Origin: Clostridium sp. 26_22
GTDB taxonomy: Bacteria; Bacillota; Clostridia; TANB77; CAG-508
Assembly (NCBI GenBank): GCA_001916005.1
Contig: MNRP01000038.1
Coordinates: 1 to 64,000 of the forward strand
Direction: 5' to 3'
Length of the DNA: 64,000 nt
The translations under genes were made by a program, and so were the position numbers. Under the pieces are notes generated by a model. It was not told the origin of the DNA, did no database searches, and worked only from the letters and a program-made list of their open reading frames with translations. Positions 15,932-24,689 of the stretch are shown here, one piece after another (position 1 is the stretch's first letter; the number at the start of each line of letters is the position of its first letter).

Positions 15932-16741
15932 TTAAGATTTAAATTCATCTAAAGATTTAAACTCATACCCCATATTTTTTATTTCTTTAATTATATCTCC
16001 TAAAATTTCTGTATTTGTTTTTGAGTTTCCATGTAATAACATTATTTCTCCATTGTGAACATTGTCTAATATTTTCTTTTTAGCTTGTTCTTTATCCGGT
16101 TGATCTTTTTCATTCCAATCTGCATATGCAAAAGACCACATTACTGTTTTATAACCTAATGAATTTGTTACAGCTAATGTTTTTTCACTATATTCCCCCA
16201 TTGGTGGTCTTATATATTTCATTTCATATTGAAATTTTTCATACATAGCCTTATGCAAATCCATTACTTCTGAATTTATTTGACTTTCTGTTAAAGATGG
16301 CATACTTTTATGGTTAACAGTATGGTTTCCTACAATATGTCCTTCATCTATCATCTGTTTTACTAATTCTGGTTGTGTATTTAAGTAATGAGCTGTTATA
16401 AAAAAAGTTGCTTTTACATTATTTTCTTTTAAAGTTGCTAAAATTTGACTTGTATAACCAGCTTCATAGCCTTCATCAAAAGTTAAATATACATTTTTAT
16501 CTACATTATTTCCAATCGCTAATCCCTCATTTTTTTCTAAAATTTCTTTATTTGTTTTTCCTAAATCTGGTTGTTCATGATTGTCGTTTCTTTTTATTCC
16601 CCATCCAATTTTCTTATTACTCAAATTTTGTGTACTTGTCAAAATTGACTCTTCTTGGTTATTATTTTTTATTGAAACCAATGTTACTATTAAAATTAAT
16701 ATTATAACCACTGGTAAACTAATTTTTATTATTCGTTTCAT
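15932..16741 (-). CDS. pdaA: polysaccharide deacetylase, PdaA-type (spore cortex)
   Basis: 269 residues with an N-terminal membrane or signal segment (about 4-23) and a NodB deacetylase domain. Catalytic motifs: TFDEGYE (D89, with E90-G91-Y92 as in PdaA), GNHTVNH (H140, H144 metal ligands), RPPMGEYS and MLLHGN. The TFDEGYE form rather than TFDDGP is characteristic of PdaA, which deacetylates N-acetylmuramic acid on the way to muramic-delta-lactam in spore cortex. GGAG lies 11 bases before the ATG. It opens the run of minus-strand genes leading to ybeY. Confidence 0.88.
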   Translation of the reverse strand: MKRIIKISLPVVIILILIVTLVSIKNNNQEESILTSTQNLSNKKIGWGIKRNDNHEQPDLGKTNKEILEKNEGLAIGNNVDKNVYLTFDEGYEAGYTSQILATLKENNVKATFFITAHYLNTQPELVKQMIDEGHIVGNHTVNHKSMPSLTESQINSEVMDLHKAMYEKFQYEMKYIRPPMGEYSEKTLAVTNSLGYKTVMWSFAYADWNEKDQPDKEQAKKKILDNVHNGEIMLLHGNSKTNTEILGDIIKEIKNMGYEFKSLDEFKS

Positions 16742-17067
16742 TAAAAATCAACTCCAATTCTTTTTTTAATTTTATGTTTTTCTTATAAAATTATTACAAT
16801 TGAATTTTTACTTTTTCTTTTTCTATTTTCATTACACAAATTTACATTTTTTTACATTTTATTTTCATTATTGACATTCTTCGTGTGACTTGTAAACATT
16901 ATTGATATCAATACTTTTACCTTTTGGCTAATTTTACAAATTTTCTATTGACATCAGAAAAATTTTGGATTATATTGTACTTACTTTTGGAAAAAAAAGG
17001 AAATTTTATATTTTTTGTCGAACTTATTTTTTCAAATTTTTTATACATTTTTATAGGAGGGGATATT
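16742..17067. other. divergent intergenic region between pdaA and agrA
   Basis: 326 bases, extremely AT-rich, no gene. It holds the agrAC promoter (separate entry) and a second TTGACA at about 16874 with only a poor -10. No riboswitch-like structure was recognised, and no clear promoter for pdaA. Confidence 0.6.
16948..16976 (+). promoter_or_regulatory. sigma-A promoter of agrA-agrC
   Basis: TTGACA (16948-16953), 17 bases, TATATT (16971-16976); about 90 bases upstream of the agrA ATG. Confidence 0.75.
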
Positions 17068-17781
17068 ATGTTAAATTTTGTTATTTGTGATGACAATCTA
17101 AATATTTTAGATAAATTCTCAAAAATTCTTGATAATATTTTTATTAAATACGGTTATGATGCAAAAATTGGTTTAAAAACTGATAATGTTGATGAACTTT
17201 TAGAATATATTGATGAAAACAAAACTGACGTATTAATTTTAGATATTAACCTGAAATCTAATAAATCTGGATTAGAAATTGCATCTATAGTTCGAGAAAA
17301 AAATAAAGATACTTATTTTATTTTTACAACAGCACATTTAGAATATGCTATGATGGCATATAAATTCAAAACTTTCGATTATCTAGCTAAGCCTGTTACT
17401 TCTGACAGATTAGAAGAAACTGTCGTTAGACTTTTTAATGATATAAACGGCTTACCTAAAAGATATATTAAAATTGATAATAAGAAAACTATTATTGATG
17501 AAAATGAAATATTGTTTATAAAACGTGATGGTATGAAGTTGATTTTCCATACTAAAAATCGTGATTATGAAACATATAGTTCTTTTAATAAAATTCAAGA
17601 TTCTTTACCAAGTAACTTTGTAAGAGCTCATAAGTCTTTTATTGTTAACATTAATAACATTGTAAATTTAGATCCAGTTGGTAATATTGTTTATTTTGGA
17701 GATAATTCTAATTGCGATATTGGACCTAAATATAAGAAAGATTTAATGGAGGAGGTTAAGAAAAATGGAATTTTTAAATAA
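17068..17781 (+). CDS. agrA: LytTR response regulator, AgrA/ComE type
   Basis: 237 residues from the ATG at 17068, which follows AGGAGGGG; the open frame upstream has no site. The receiver domain has the acidic pocket CDDN (D8, D9) and phospho-acceptor D59 in VLILDINLKS; the LytTR DNA-binding domain occupies about residues 137-235 (RYIKIDNKKTI, FVRAHKSFIVNINNI). It should be phosphorylated by the overlapping kinase and control agr and target promoters. Overlaps agrC by 17 bases. Confidence 0.92.
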   Translation: MLNFVICDDNLNILDKFSKILDNIFIKYGYDAKIGLKTDNVDELLEYIDENKTDVLILDINLKSNKSGLEIASIVREKNKDTYFIFTTAHLEYAMMAYKFKTFDYLAKPVTSDRLEETVVRLFNDINGLPKRYIKIDNKKTIIDENEILFIKRDGMKLIFHTKNRDYETYSSFNKIQDSLPSNFVRAHKSFIVNINNIVNLDPVGNIVYFGDNSNCDIGPKYKKDLMEEVKKNGIFK

Positions 17782-19114
17782 TATTTGGACTGCTATTAGT
17801 ACGCCAAATGAATTGTTAACTAATTTTTGTATAGCAATTTTAATACTTCTAGTTGAAGCACCTTTAACTTTTTATTTAATTTCAAATGTTTTTAATATTA
17901 AATTTAATAAAAAGCAACGTATAATTTATATAGTCTCTTCTGGTATAATTGCAGTTATAGCTAATTTCTTTATAGATTGGCCTTTTAACATTATTTTCAA
18001 CTATGCTTTCGCATTTACACTTTTATTTTTTATTATGAAAGTAAGCTTTATAAAATCTTTTATAGCTACATTATTTCCAAGTATAGTTTTCAATTTAGTT
18101 GTTAATTTACTAGCTAATCCATATTTTTCACTTTTAAATATAAGCTATGAACAAGCTAATACCATCCTTATTTACAGAGTACCTTTTGTTTTATTAACAT
18201 ACTTAATTGTACTTATTTTAAACTTTGTTCTAAAATATAGAAAAATAACTATAAACATATTAGAAAATTTTGATAAAAGAACCAAAGTAATAATAACTTT
18301 AAATTTCATTTTTGGTTTTTTAAATATCTTTCTACAAGGTATTCTAAGTGTTAAATACATAGATATTTTACCAATAGAATTTACATTTTTTAATTTTTTA
18401 TGCTTATTATTTTATTTTGGTTTAAGTTTTTATAGTTTAGCTAAAATAATGAATTTAGTAACAACTACTCAAAAGTTGCAAAACGCAGAAGAATATAATA
18501 AAACACTACATATACTACATGATAGTGTAAGAGGATTTAAACATGATTTTGACAATATTGTTACAACAATTGGTGGTTATATTAAAACAAATGATATGAA
18601 AGGATTAGAAAAATATTATTCTCAACTTGAAGAAGATTGTGAAAAAGTAAATAACTTGTACATTTTAAATCCAGATATAATCAATAATCCTGGTATATAT
18701 AATCTACTTACAACAAAATATGCTGAAGCACTAAGAAAAGGAATAAAAGTAAATTTAACATTTTTATTAGATTTAAATAATTTACATATGAAGATCTATG
18801 AATTTGCTAGAATGCTTGGAATTTTATTAGATAATGCTATTGAGGCTGCTTCAGAATCTGACGAAAAAGTTCTAAACATAGTTTTTAGAAATGATTCCAA
18901 AAATAACAGAAATATAGTTTTAATAGAAAATACTTATAAAGATAAAAATGTTAATATTGATGAAATTTTTAATAAAGGTGTTACTGGAAAAGAAAATCAT
19001 ACTGGACTTGGATTATGGGAAGTAAAACAAATTTTAAAGAAAAATAATAATATCAATTTATATACAAATAAAAATGATACTTATTTTTCACAACAATTGG
19101 AAATTTATTATTAA
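17765..19114 (+). CDS. agrC: sensor histidine kinase, AgrC type
   Basis: 449 residues: about six N-terminal membrane segments (to about residue 228), then a cytoplasmic kinase. Phospho-acceptor H260 in VRGFKHDFDNI, N-box LLDNAIEAA (N357) and G-box TGLGLWEVKQ place it in the AgrC-like (GHKL) family that detects cyclic peptides. GGAGG is nine bases before the ATG. Together with the upstream regulator and the convergent agrB-agrD it completes a quorum-sensing circuit. Confidence 0.92.
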   Translation: MEFLNNIWTAISTPNELLTNFCIAILILLVEAPLTFYLISNVFNIKFNKKQRIIYIVSSGIIAVIANFFIDWPFNIIFNYAFAFTLLFFIMKVSFIKSFIATLFPSIVFNLVVNLLANPYFSLLNISYEQANTILIYRVPFVLLTYLIVLILNFVLKYRKITINILENFDKRTKVIITLNFIFGFLNIFLQGILSVKYIDILPIEFTFFNFLCLLFYFGLSFYSLAKIMNLVTTTQKLQNAEEYNKTLHILHDSVRGFKHDFDNIVTTIGGYIKTNDMKGLEKYYSQLEEDCEKVNNLYILNPDIINNPGIYNLLTTKYAEALRKGIKVNLTFLLDLNNLHMKIYEFARMLGILLDNAIEAASESDEKVLNIVFRNDSKNNRNIVLIENTYKDKNVNIDEIFNKGVTGKENHTGLGLWEVKQILKKNNNINLYTNKNDTYFSQQLEIYY

Positions 19115-19147
19115 AAGATAGATTAAACATCTGTCTTTTATTTTTTA
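19113..19147 (+). terminator. intrinsic terminator after agrC
   Basis: Arms 19113-19123 and 19129-19139 (11 bp, one G-T pair), five-base loop, T-rich tail on the plus strand. Confidence 0.75.
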
Positions 19148-19149
19148 CT

Positions 19150-19177
19150 ATTAAAATAAGAACAGCTTTTGCTGTTC
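19150..19177 (-). terminator. hairpin, probable terminator of agrB-agrD
   Basis: GAACAGC/GCTGTTC with a four-base loop (19160-19177), followed on the minus strand by TTATTTTAAT. A second hairpin with 11-bp arms lies at 19218-19252, closer to agrD. Confidence 0.5.
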
Positions 19178-19268
19178 TCGCATTAAGGATTGTATGTAAC
19201 ATTAAAGTATATTGCATTTTAATAAGAGCATTGTCGAACTACTCTTATTAAACTTAAAAACTTATTAA

Positions 19269-19388
19269 TTAATCTTTTTTTACTAAACTAGCTGGCATTT
19301 TTGGTTGATGTAACATTGCCCACATTCCACAAGCTGTATTAGTAGATTTTGCATATTTTTCTGCCATTTTTGCTAATAATTTTAACAT
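19269..19388 (-). CDS. agrD: AgrD-type cyclic autoinducer peptide precursor
   Basis: A 39-residue frame with a perfect AAAGGAGG site. The N-terminal amphipathic part MLKLLAKMAEKYAK is followed by TNTACGMWAMLHQPKMP and a charged tail ending VKKD. This is the AgrD layout: leader helix, a cysteine (C20) that forms the thiolactone ring, and a C-terminal recognition part with the clostridial HQPKMP signature. It sits 70 bases downstream of agrB on the same strand. The exact mature peptide cannot be read; the ring must start at C20. Confidence 0.88.
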   Translation of the reverse strand: MLKLLAKMAEKYAKSTNTACGMWAMLHQPKMPASLVKKD

Positions 19389-19458
19389 AAAGGTTTCCTC
19401 CTTTGTTTATATATATAATATAAAAATACTGCCGGCATGTATTTTTAATATTAACAAT

Positions 19459-20076
19459 TTAATTTGTAGCATTTCCATAAACTTCGTAACCATATTTGTT
19501 ATTTGTTAATTTATAAGCCAATCTTGTAATCATACAAGTTTGTACAAAATAACCAAATATAATTAGATTAGAAATTATATTACTTGGTACTACTGCTGAT
19601 ATTATTAAACCTAGTATAAAAAATATGTATGATAATATCATTTTCTGTTTTCTAACTTTTTTACTTATTATTGGTACATCTTCTGTATCTGCTGGAGCAT
19701 AAAGTTTTATCATTATTACTCCAAACAAACCAACTATACCAATCATAATATATTTTGTAATATCAGTTAAAACAATATTTTTTGCCAAAATTGCAATTCC
19801 ACAATAAAATGCTGTTGTTGATACTATGCATCCTATATGTGTTTTTAAATGAAATCCACCAGATGCTCCTTTGTATGGTAATAATATCAAAAATGTTAAT
19901 AATGTTAATTTAAATACTCCTAATATATAAGCCAAAAACAACATTATAAATATTTTTGGAATTTCACCAATTAAAATTTGTAATCCAAAATTAATTACTT
20001 CTGCTCTTTCATCATCAATTTCTGGCATCTTTTTTCTAATTTTACATGTTAGAGATTCTGTGATTTTATCTATCAT
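19459..20076 (-). CDS. agrB: AgrB accessory gene regulator, peptide-processing membrane protease
   Basis: 205 residues from the ATG ending at 20076, which has GGTGAG just upstream; a GTG twelve bases earlier is an alternative. About five to six membrane helices. The catalytic pair H76 and C83 in GGFHLKTHIGC matches the His/Cys of AgrB, which cuts and cyclises AgrD. The charged TEDVPII loop is also typical. First gene of agrBD, convergent with agrAC. Confidence 0.93.
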   Translation of the reverse strand: MIDKITESLTCKIRKKMPEIDDERAEVINFGLQILIGEIPKIFIMLFLAYILGVFKLTLLTFLILLPYKGASGGFHLKTHIGCIVSTTAFYCGIAILAKNIVLTDITKYIMIGIVGLFGVIMIKLYAPADTEDVPIISKKVRKQKMILSYIFFILGLIISAVVPSNIISNLIIFGYFVQTCMITRLAYKLTNNKYGYEVYGNATN

Positions 20077-20190
20077 TTTTCTCACCACACTTTTTTCTTA
20101 TGTTGAAATAATTTTAACATTATTTTTTTAGTTTCTAATTTTTCTTTTATGAAAAGATTTATTATTTTTGCATCTTTTCTCTTTGCTTTT

Positions 20191-20218
20191 TTTATAAAAG
20201 ATTTTCAATATTTGACAA
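20191..20218 (-). promoter_or_regulatory. candidate promoter of agrB-agrD
   Basis: Minus strand TTGTCA (20213-20218), 16-base spacer, TATAAA (20191-20196), about 115 bases before agrB. Confidence 0.5.
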
Positions 20219-20235
20219 AAAAATGGTATAAATGA

Positions 20236-20265
20236 CAAAAAAAGAAACCGCTACTAACGATTTCT
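20236..20265 (-). terminator. intrinsic terminator of the pseudouridine synthase gene
   Basis: Arms 20243-20250 and 20258-20265 (8 bp, one G-T pair), followed by a T7 run on the minus strand. The stop codon lies inside the loop region. Confidence 0.75.
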
Positions 20266-20934
20266 TAATATACACCATGTTCCTACGCTTTCTGGTAAAT
20301 CCTTAAATGTCATCTCCTCTTTTGTTATAGGATGATTAATAGTTAATTCATATGCCCATAAAGCAATTTGTTTTCCCTGTCCCCTTGTTCCATATTTTTG
20401 GTCTCCAAATATGCTATGACCAAAATTTGATAATTGAACACGTATCTGATGATGTCTTCCTGTATGTAAATTCACTTTTACTAAACTCAAATTTTTGACT
20501 TCATCATATTTTATAACATCATAATCTAATTTAGCAAATTTTGCATTTTTCTTACCTTTATTTACTACCTTACTTATATTATTTCTTTCATCTTTATATA
20601 AATAATCTTCTAAAGTACCACTTTTATTCTCTATCTTTCCATCTACAACAGCTAAATATTTTTTCTTAAAAACTTTTTCTCTTACTTGGTCACTTAATCT
20701 TGATGCTGCTTTTGAAGTTTTTGCAAAAATCATAATTCCACCAACTGGTCTATCAAGTCTATGAACTAGTCCTAAATATACATTTCCAGGTTTATTATAT
20801 TTTTCTTTTATATATTGTTTTACCATTGTAAGCATATCTATATCACCAGTTTTATCTGATTGAGATGGAACATTTGGAATTTTCTCTACTACGATAATAT
20901 GATTATCTTCATATATTACTTTTAATTTCTGCAT
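20254..20934 (-). CDS. RluA-family RNA pseudouridine synthase
   Basis: 226 residues from the ATG ending at 20934 (GGGAGA upstream). Catalytic motif HRLDRPVGG with the active-site aspartate, plus RHHQIRVQLS and GDQKYG, typical of RluA/RluD enzymes; no N-terminal S4 domain, so it is the short form. Converts uridine to pseudouridine in rRNA or tRNA; the site is unknown. It begins one base after the methyltransferase stop, suggesting a coupled RNA-modification pair. Confidence 0.88.
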   Translation of the reverse strand: MQKLKVIYEDNHIIVVEKIPNVPSQSDKTGDIDMLTMVKQYIKEKYNKPGNVYLGLVHRLDRPVGGIMIFAKTSKAASRLSDQVREKVFKKKYLAVVDGKIENKSGTLEDYLYKDERNNISKVVNKGKKNAKFAKLDYDVIKYDEVKNLSLVKVNLHTGRHHQIRVQLSNFGHSIFGDQKYGTRGQGKQIALWAYELTINHPITKEEMTFKDLPESVGTWCILRNR

Positions 20935-20935
20935 T

Positions 20936-21799
20936 TTATTTCTCCCATCTACCATATATTCCACATGGTAAAACAAGTTTTGATTCTTCCATTGGAATTC
21001 CAATTTCTCCTGATTCTAGTTTTCCTTTATATTTTTTAGCAACTGTTAAATTCAAAATATCTTCCAATACTTTACTTGAAATACCTGTTGTATATGAATT
21101 TATTAAGAAAAATAATGGATTATCTGATAATACATTTGTACATAATTCTACTAAATCATATATATTATTTTCAAATTGCCAAACTTCCCCATTTGCACCT
21201 CTTCCATATGATGGTGGATCCATTATTATTGCATCATATTTATTTCCTCTTCTTATTTCTCTATTCACGAATTTTACAACATCATCTACTATATATCTTA
21301 CAGGTCTATCTTTTAATCCTGAAGATTCTATATTTTCTTTAGCCCAAGTTGTCATTCCTTTTGAACTATCTACATGACACACTGAAGCCCCAGCTGATGC
21401 ACAAGCAACTGTTGCACCACCTGTATATGCAAATAAATTTAAAACTTTTATTTCTCTTTTTTCTGATTTTATTTTATTAATCATCCAATCCCAATTAACT
21501 GCTTGTTCTGGAAATAAACCTGTATGTTTAAATCCCATTGGTTTAATATTAAAAGTTAAATTTTTATATTTTATTTGCCATTGTTTAGGCATTTTTTTGT
21601 TGAATTCCCATGAACCCCCACCAGAACTACTTCTATGGTATGTTGCATTTATTGAATTCCATTTTTTAGGATAACTTTTGTCTTTCCATATTATTTGTGG
21701 ATCTGGTCTAGAAAGTATAACATCTCCCCATTTTTCTAATTTTTGTCCATCTGCCATATCTAATATTTTATAATCTTTCCATTCGTTTGCAAGTTTCAT
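20936..21799 (-). CDS. class I SAM-dependent methyltransferase (RlmI-like)
   Basis: 287 residues. The SAM-binding motif VLNLFAYTGGATVA and the catalytic MDPPSYGRG match the Methyltrans_SAM family that includes 23S rRNA cytosine-C5 methyltransferases RlmI/RlmK. The N-terminal part has FKHTGLFPEQAVNWD, a feature of this family. No PUA domain is obvious, so target RNA is uncertain. Coupled to the pseudouridine synthase gene. Confidence 0.82.
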   Translation of the reverse strand: MKLANEWKDYKILDMADGQKLEKWGDVILSRPDPQIIWKDKSYPKKWNSINATYHRSSSGGGSWEFNKKMPKQWQIKYKNLTFNIKPMGFKHTGLFPEQAVNWDWMINKIKSEKREIKVLNLFAYTGGATVACASAGASVCHVDSSKGMTTWAKENIESSGLKDRPVRYIVDDVVKFVNREIRRGNKYDAIIMDPPSYGRGANGEVWQFENNIYDLVELCTNVLSDNPLFFLINSYTTGISSKVLEDILNLTVAKKYKGKLESGEIGIPMEESKLVLPCGIYGRWEK

Positions 21800-21872
21800 T
21801 TTTTCTTTTTTATAGCTTAAAAAATAGCTACTATTCCTCCTCTTTTTAGAATAGTTCTATTTTATCATATTT

Positions 21873-22070
21873 TTATATATTTTGCAAAACTTTCATAAAA
21901 GTATAAATCAAATAAAAATTAACAAAAGACAATGTCAAAAAACTCGTACAAGCAACAGAAAAAAATTTATGTTTTTTTATAAAATTCAATACCTTACTTG
22001 TTTTCTTTTCTTTTGGCAATTCAAGCCTGTCCAATCTTGCATTATATTTAATATTAAAAACATTCTCCAT
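21873..22070 (-). CDS. small single-helix membrane protein
   Basis: 65 residues, strong GGGGGAG site before the ATG. Polar N-terminus with KYNARLDRLELPKEKK, then one membrane helix (about 37-61). No family recognised. It lies between uvrC and the methyltransferase gene on the same strand. Considered real because of the ribosome site and the clean charge/hydrophobic division. Confidence 0.55.
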   Translation of the reverse strand: MENVFNIKYNARLDRLELPKEKKTSKVLNFIKKHKFFSVACTSFLTLSFVNFYLIYTFMKVLQNI

Positions 22071-22153
22071 ATATTTTCTCCCCCTTATCTCTTATATGTA
22101 TATGCATTAATTGGAGATTTATTCCTATTTTTTTATAAAATATTTCAACATTC

Positions 22154-22183
22154 AAAAAAAGTCAGACTATTTAATCTGACTTT
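22154..22183 (-). terminator. intrinsic terminator of uvrC
   Basis: AAAGTCAGA/TCTGACTTT arms (22158-22166, 22175-22183) followed by a T-run on the minus strand; the uvrC stop lies in the loop. Confidence 0.8.
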
Positions 22184-23954
22184 TAATCTCTTTTGCTAAA
22201 TTTTCATTTATTCCCTTAACCTTCATTAATTCTTCAACACTTGCATTTTTAATATTTGTAACACTACCAAATTGTTTCAAAAGTTCTTTTTTCTTTGCAT
22301 CACCAATACCTTTTACCTCATCTAATTCTGATTTAGTAATAGATTTTTCTCTTAACTTTCTGTGATAACTAATTGCTGTATCATGAACTGTATCTTGAAA
22401 TTTTGTTATTAAATTCATTAGATTTTCTGATATTTCTAATTCATTTCTATTTTCATCCATTAAAGCTCTAGTTTGGTGTTTATCGTTTTTAACCATTCCA
22501 AATACAGGAATTTCTAAATTATATTTTTTTAATGCTGTTTTTATTGCTCTTATTTGTGTAATACCTCCATCTGCAAAAAATGCATCTGGTAATTTTCCAA
22601 ATCCTCCATCTGGATTTTCTATTGAATGTGCTATTCTTCTTGTAACAACTTCTTCCATACATTTAGGGTCATCTTGTCCTATTACTGTTTTTATTTTAAA
22701 TCTTCTTGATAAATTCTTTTTTATAACTCCATCTTGCATTACACACATTCCAGCTACCATATATTCTCCTGAAATATTTGATATATCAAATGTTTCTATT
22801 TTTCTTGGTAATTTTTCCATTTTTAGAACATCTTTTAATTCCATTAAAATTTCTGATTTATCTTTTTCTTTATTTTCTAAAGTAACTTTTGCATTATTTT
22901 CTGCCATCTCTACAAATCTTAATTTTTCACCTTTTTTAGGGCTTTTTAATTCCACTTTTTTTCCTAACATTGTGGATAACCATTGTTCTATTATGTCTTT
23001 TTCAGGCAATTCTTCTCTTAACATTATTTTACTTGGAATATTTGGATTATCTAAATAGTATTGTTTTATAAATCCAGCTAAAATCTCACTATTATCCATA
23101 TCTTTTAATTCATTAAAAAAGTAATGTTCTCTACCTATCATTTTACTTCCACGTACAAAGAATATTTCTATACATACTTCTATCTCTGATTTATATAATC
23201 CTATTACATCTATGTTATTTTCAGATATATTAGAAACTTTTTGTTTTGCTGATGCTCTTTCTATTGCAATTTTTCTGTCTCTTAAATATGCAGCTTTTTC
23301 AAAATCTAATTTTTGTGATGCTTCATGCATTTGCGTATCTAAATCTCTTAAGATTTTTTCAGTTTTTCCTTCTAATAAATCTATTATTTCATCTATTTGT
23401 TTTCTATATTCTTCTGGTGTAACATACCCCATACATGGTGCTAAACATCTATTTATATGGTAATTCAAGCATGCTCTTGTATTTGATTTAAAATTTTTAC
23501 ATTGACGTATTTTATATTTCTGTTTTATAAAGTTTACCATTTCTTTAGCAGCACCTGGATTAGCATATGGTCCAAAATATTTTGCTCCATCATTTAATAA
23601 TTTTCTTGTTATAAATACATTTGGATATTCTGATTTTACGTCTATTTTTATGTATGGATATGTTTTATCATCTTTTAATAATACATTGAATTTAGGTCTA
23701 TTTTTCTTAATTAAATTACATTCTAGAATCAATGCTTCTGCTTCATTATCAACTACTATATATTCAAAATGGTCTATTAAACTTACCATTTTCTTTATTC
23801 TTTCAGTTTTATTTGTTTTCCTAAAATATGACCTAACTCTGTTTTTTAGAGAAACTGCTTTTCCAACATATATAATGTTATCATTTTTGTCTCTCATTAC
23901 ATATACTCCAGGCTTTCCTGGTAATTTTTTTAATTCTTCCTCTATATTAAACAT
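22167..23954 (-). CDS. uvrC: excinuclease ABC subunit UvrC
   Basis: 595 residues from the ATG ending at 23954 (AGGTGA five bases away). GIY-YIG nuclease at the N-terminus (PGVYVMRDKNDNIIYVGKA), a UvrB-binding UVR motif near residues 200-235 (KLDFEKAAYLRDR), the RNase H-like C-terminal nuclease (ETFDISNISG, FFADGG, KNDKHQT) and a helix-hairpin-helix end. Makes both incisions in nucleotide excision repair. mfd is at the other end of the window. Confidence 0.96.
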   Translation of the reverse strand: MFNIEEELKKLPGKPGVYVMRDKNDNIIYVGKAVSLKNRVRSYFRKTNKTERIKKMVSLIDHFEYIVVDNEAEALILECNLIKKNRPKFNVLLKDDKTYPYIKIDVKSEYPNVFITRKLLNDGAKYFGPYANPGAAKEMVNFIKQKYKIRQCKNFKSNTRACLNYHINRCLAPCMGYVTPEEYRKQIDEIIDLLEGKTEKILRDLDTQMHEASQKLDFEKAAYLRDRKIAIERASAKQKVSNISENNIDVIGLYKSEIEVCIEIFFVRGSKMIGREHYFFNELKDMDNSEILAGFIKQYYLDNPNIPSKIMLREELPEKDIIEQWLSTMLGKKVELKSPKKGEKLRFVEMAENNAKVTLENKEKDKSEILMELKDVLKMEKLPRKIETFDISNISGEYMVAGMCVMQDGVIKKNLSRRFKIKTVIGQDDPKCMEEVVTRRIAHSIENPDGGFGKLPDAFFADGGITQIRAIKTALKKYNLEIPVFGMVKNDKHQTRALMDENRNELEISENLMNLITKFQDTVHDTAISYHRKLREKSITKSELDEVKGIGDAKKKELLKQFGSVTNIKNASVEELMKVKGINENLAKEIKSQIK

Positions 23955-24015
23955 ATTTTTCACCTATCTATTTAATATTATATACTAATTACTGAATATA
24001 AATCAATATTTTATA

Positions 24016-24043
24016 TAAAAAGACCCCCTTATTCAAGGGAGCC
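24016..24043 (-). terminator. intrinsic terminator of the 24053 gene
   Basis: Nine-bp stem with two G-T pairs (24022-24030 and 24035-24043), unusually GC-rich for this window, then a T5 run on the minus strand. Confidence 0.75.
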
Positions 24044-24052
24044 CATTAGGTT

Positions 24053-24520
24053 TTATCCAACTAACCTCACTTTGCTAAAGTTCTCGTATCTAACAATTGA
24101 TACGTTTACATCCTGAATTGCAGCTAGTAAAACATTAAGCTGTCTATTTGCTTTAGGCAAATTCACATCAATTTCCTCTGGAGTTTTCTCCTGAAGCCAG
24201 TAGCTTATTTTTTCTGCATACGTAAACGATCTTTGATGGAACCTGTGATAGCAATACGCATCACACTCTTCAGCTGTCATATTAAATGACTTGTTATCAA
24301 ATTCCATCTGATACTTAGATCTTAACACAAACTGCAAATCAGACAATGCAATTTCTAATCGGTTAAGTTCTGATCTTAACCGCTGTAAATACAAATCAGG
24401 ATCTTTTAATGTCCAATCTGTATTTTCCTTTTGTAATGGCGAACCATGAATTGCATCATCCAATTCAAAAGAATGCTTTGCTAAGTTTCTGGTTACATGA
24501 AATATTTTATACTCTTTCAT
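24053..24520 (-). CDS. accessory protein of unknown function
   Basis: 155 residues, predicted mostly helical, no membrane segment, no recognised family. Contains FNMTAEECDAYCYHRFHQR and a C-terminal VLLAAIQDVNVSIVRYENF. Codon choice is visibly less AT-biased than its neighbours (CGC, CTG, CTC codons), suggesting recent transfer. It is a one-gene unit with near-consensus promoter and GC-rich terminator, between uvrC and the glmS ribozyme. Together with the SSB-like gene at 59743, which has the same composition, it looks like plasmid or conjugative-element cargo; that is inference. Confidence 0.7.
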   Translation of the reverse strand: MKEYKIFHVTRNLAKHSFELDDAIHGSPLQKENTDWTLKDPDLYLQRLRSELNRLEIALSDLQFVLRSKYQMEFDNKSFNMTAEECDAYCYHRFHQRSFTYAEKISYWLQEKTPEEIDVNLPKANRQLNVLLAAIQDVNVSIVRYENFSKVRLVG

Positions 24521-24560
24521 ATAAAACCTCCTTATGTCTATAAATTTTAATGCAAAAATG

Positions 24561-24589
24561 ATTGTATCATATTATGTAAATTTTGTCAA
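24561..24589 (-). promoter_or_regulatory. sigma-A promoter of the 24053 gene
   Basis: Minus strand TTGACA (24584-24589), 17 bases, TACAAT (24561-24566), about 40 bases before the gene. Confidence 0.8.
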
Positions 24590-24617
24590 ATATAATTAAA
24601 ATATTATTAAAAAAACC

Positions 24618-24646
24618 TTGCACTATTTTTATTTATATAGTAATAT
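24618..24646 (+). promoter_or_regulatory. promoter of the glmS ribozyme transcript
   Basis: TTGCAC (24618-24623), 17 bases, TAATAT (24641-24646); a TATAAT three bases further has a 20-base spacing. Confidence 0.5.
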
Positions 24647-24689
24647 AATACCATAATTGAAAGTTGCAAAAAATTAAAGAAAGGAGTTA

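Noticed and set aside
16924..17067. N-terminal extension of agrA beginning at 16924
   Set aside because: It overlaps the agrAC promoter and has no ribosome site; the ATG at 17068 has AGGAGG.
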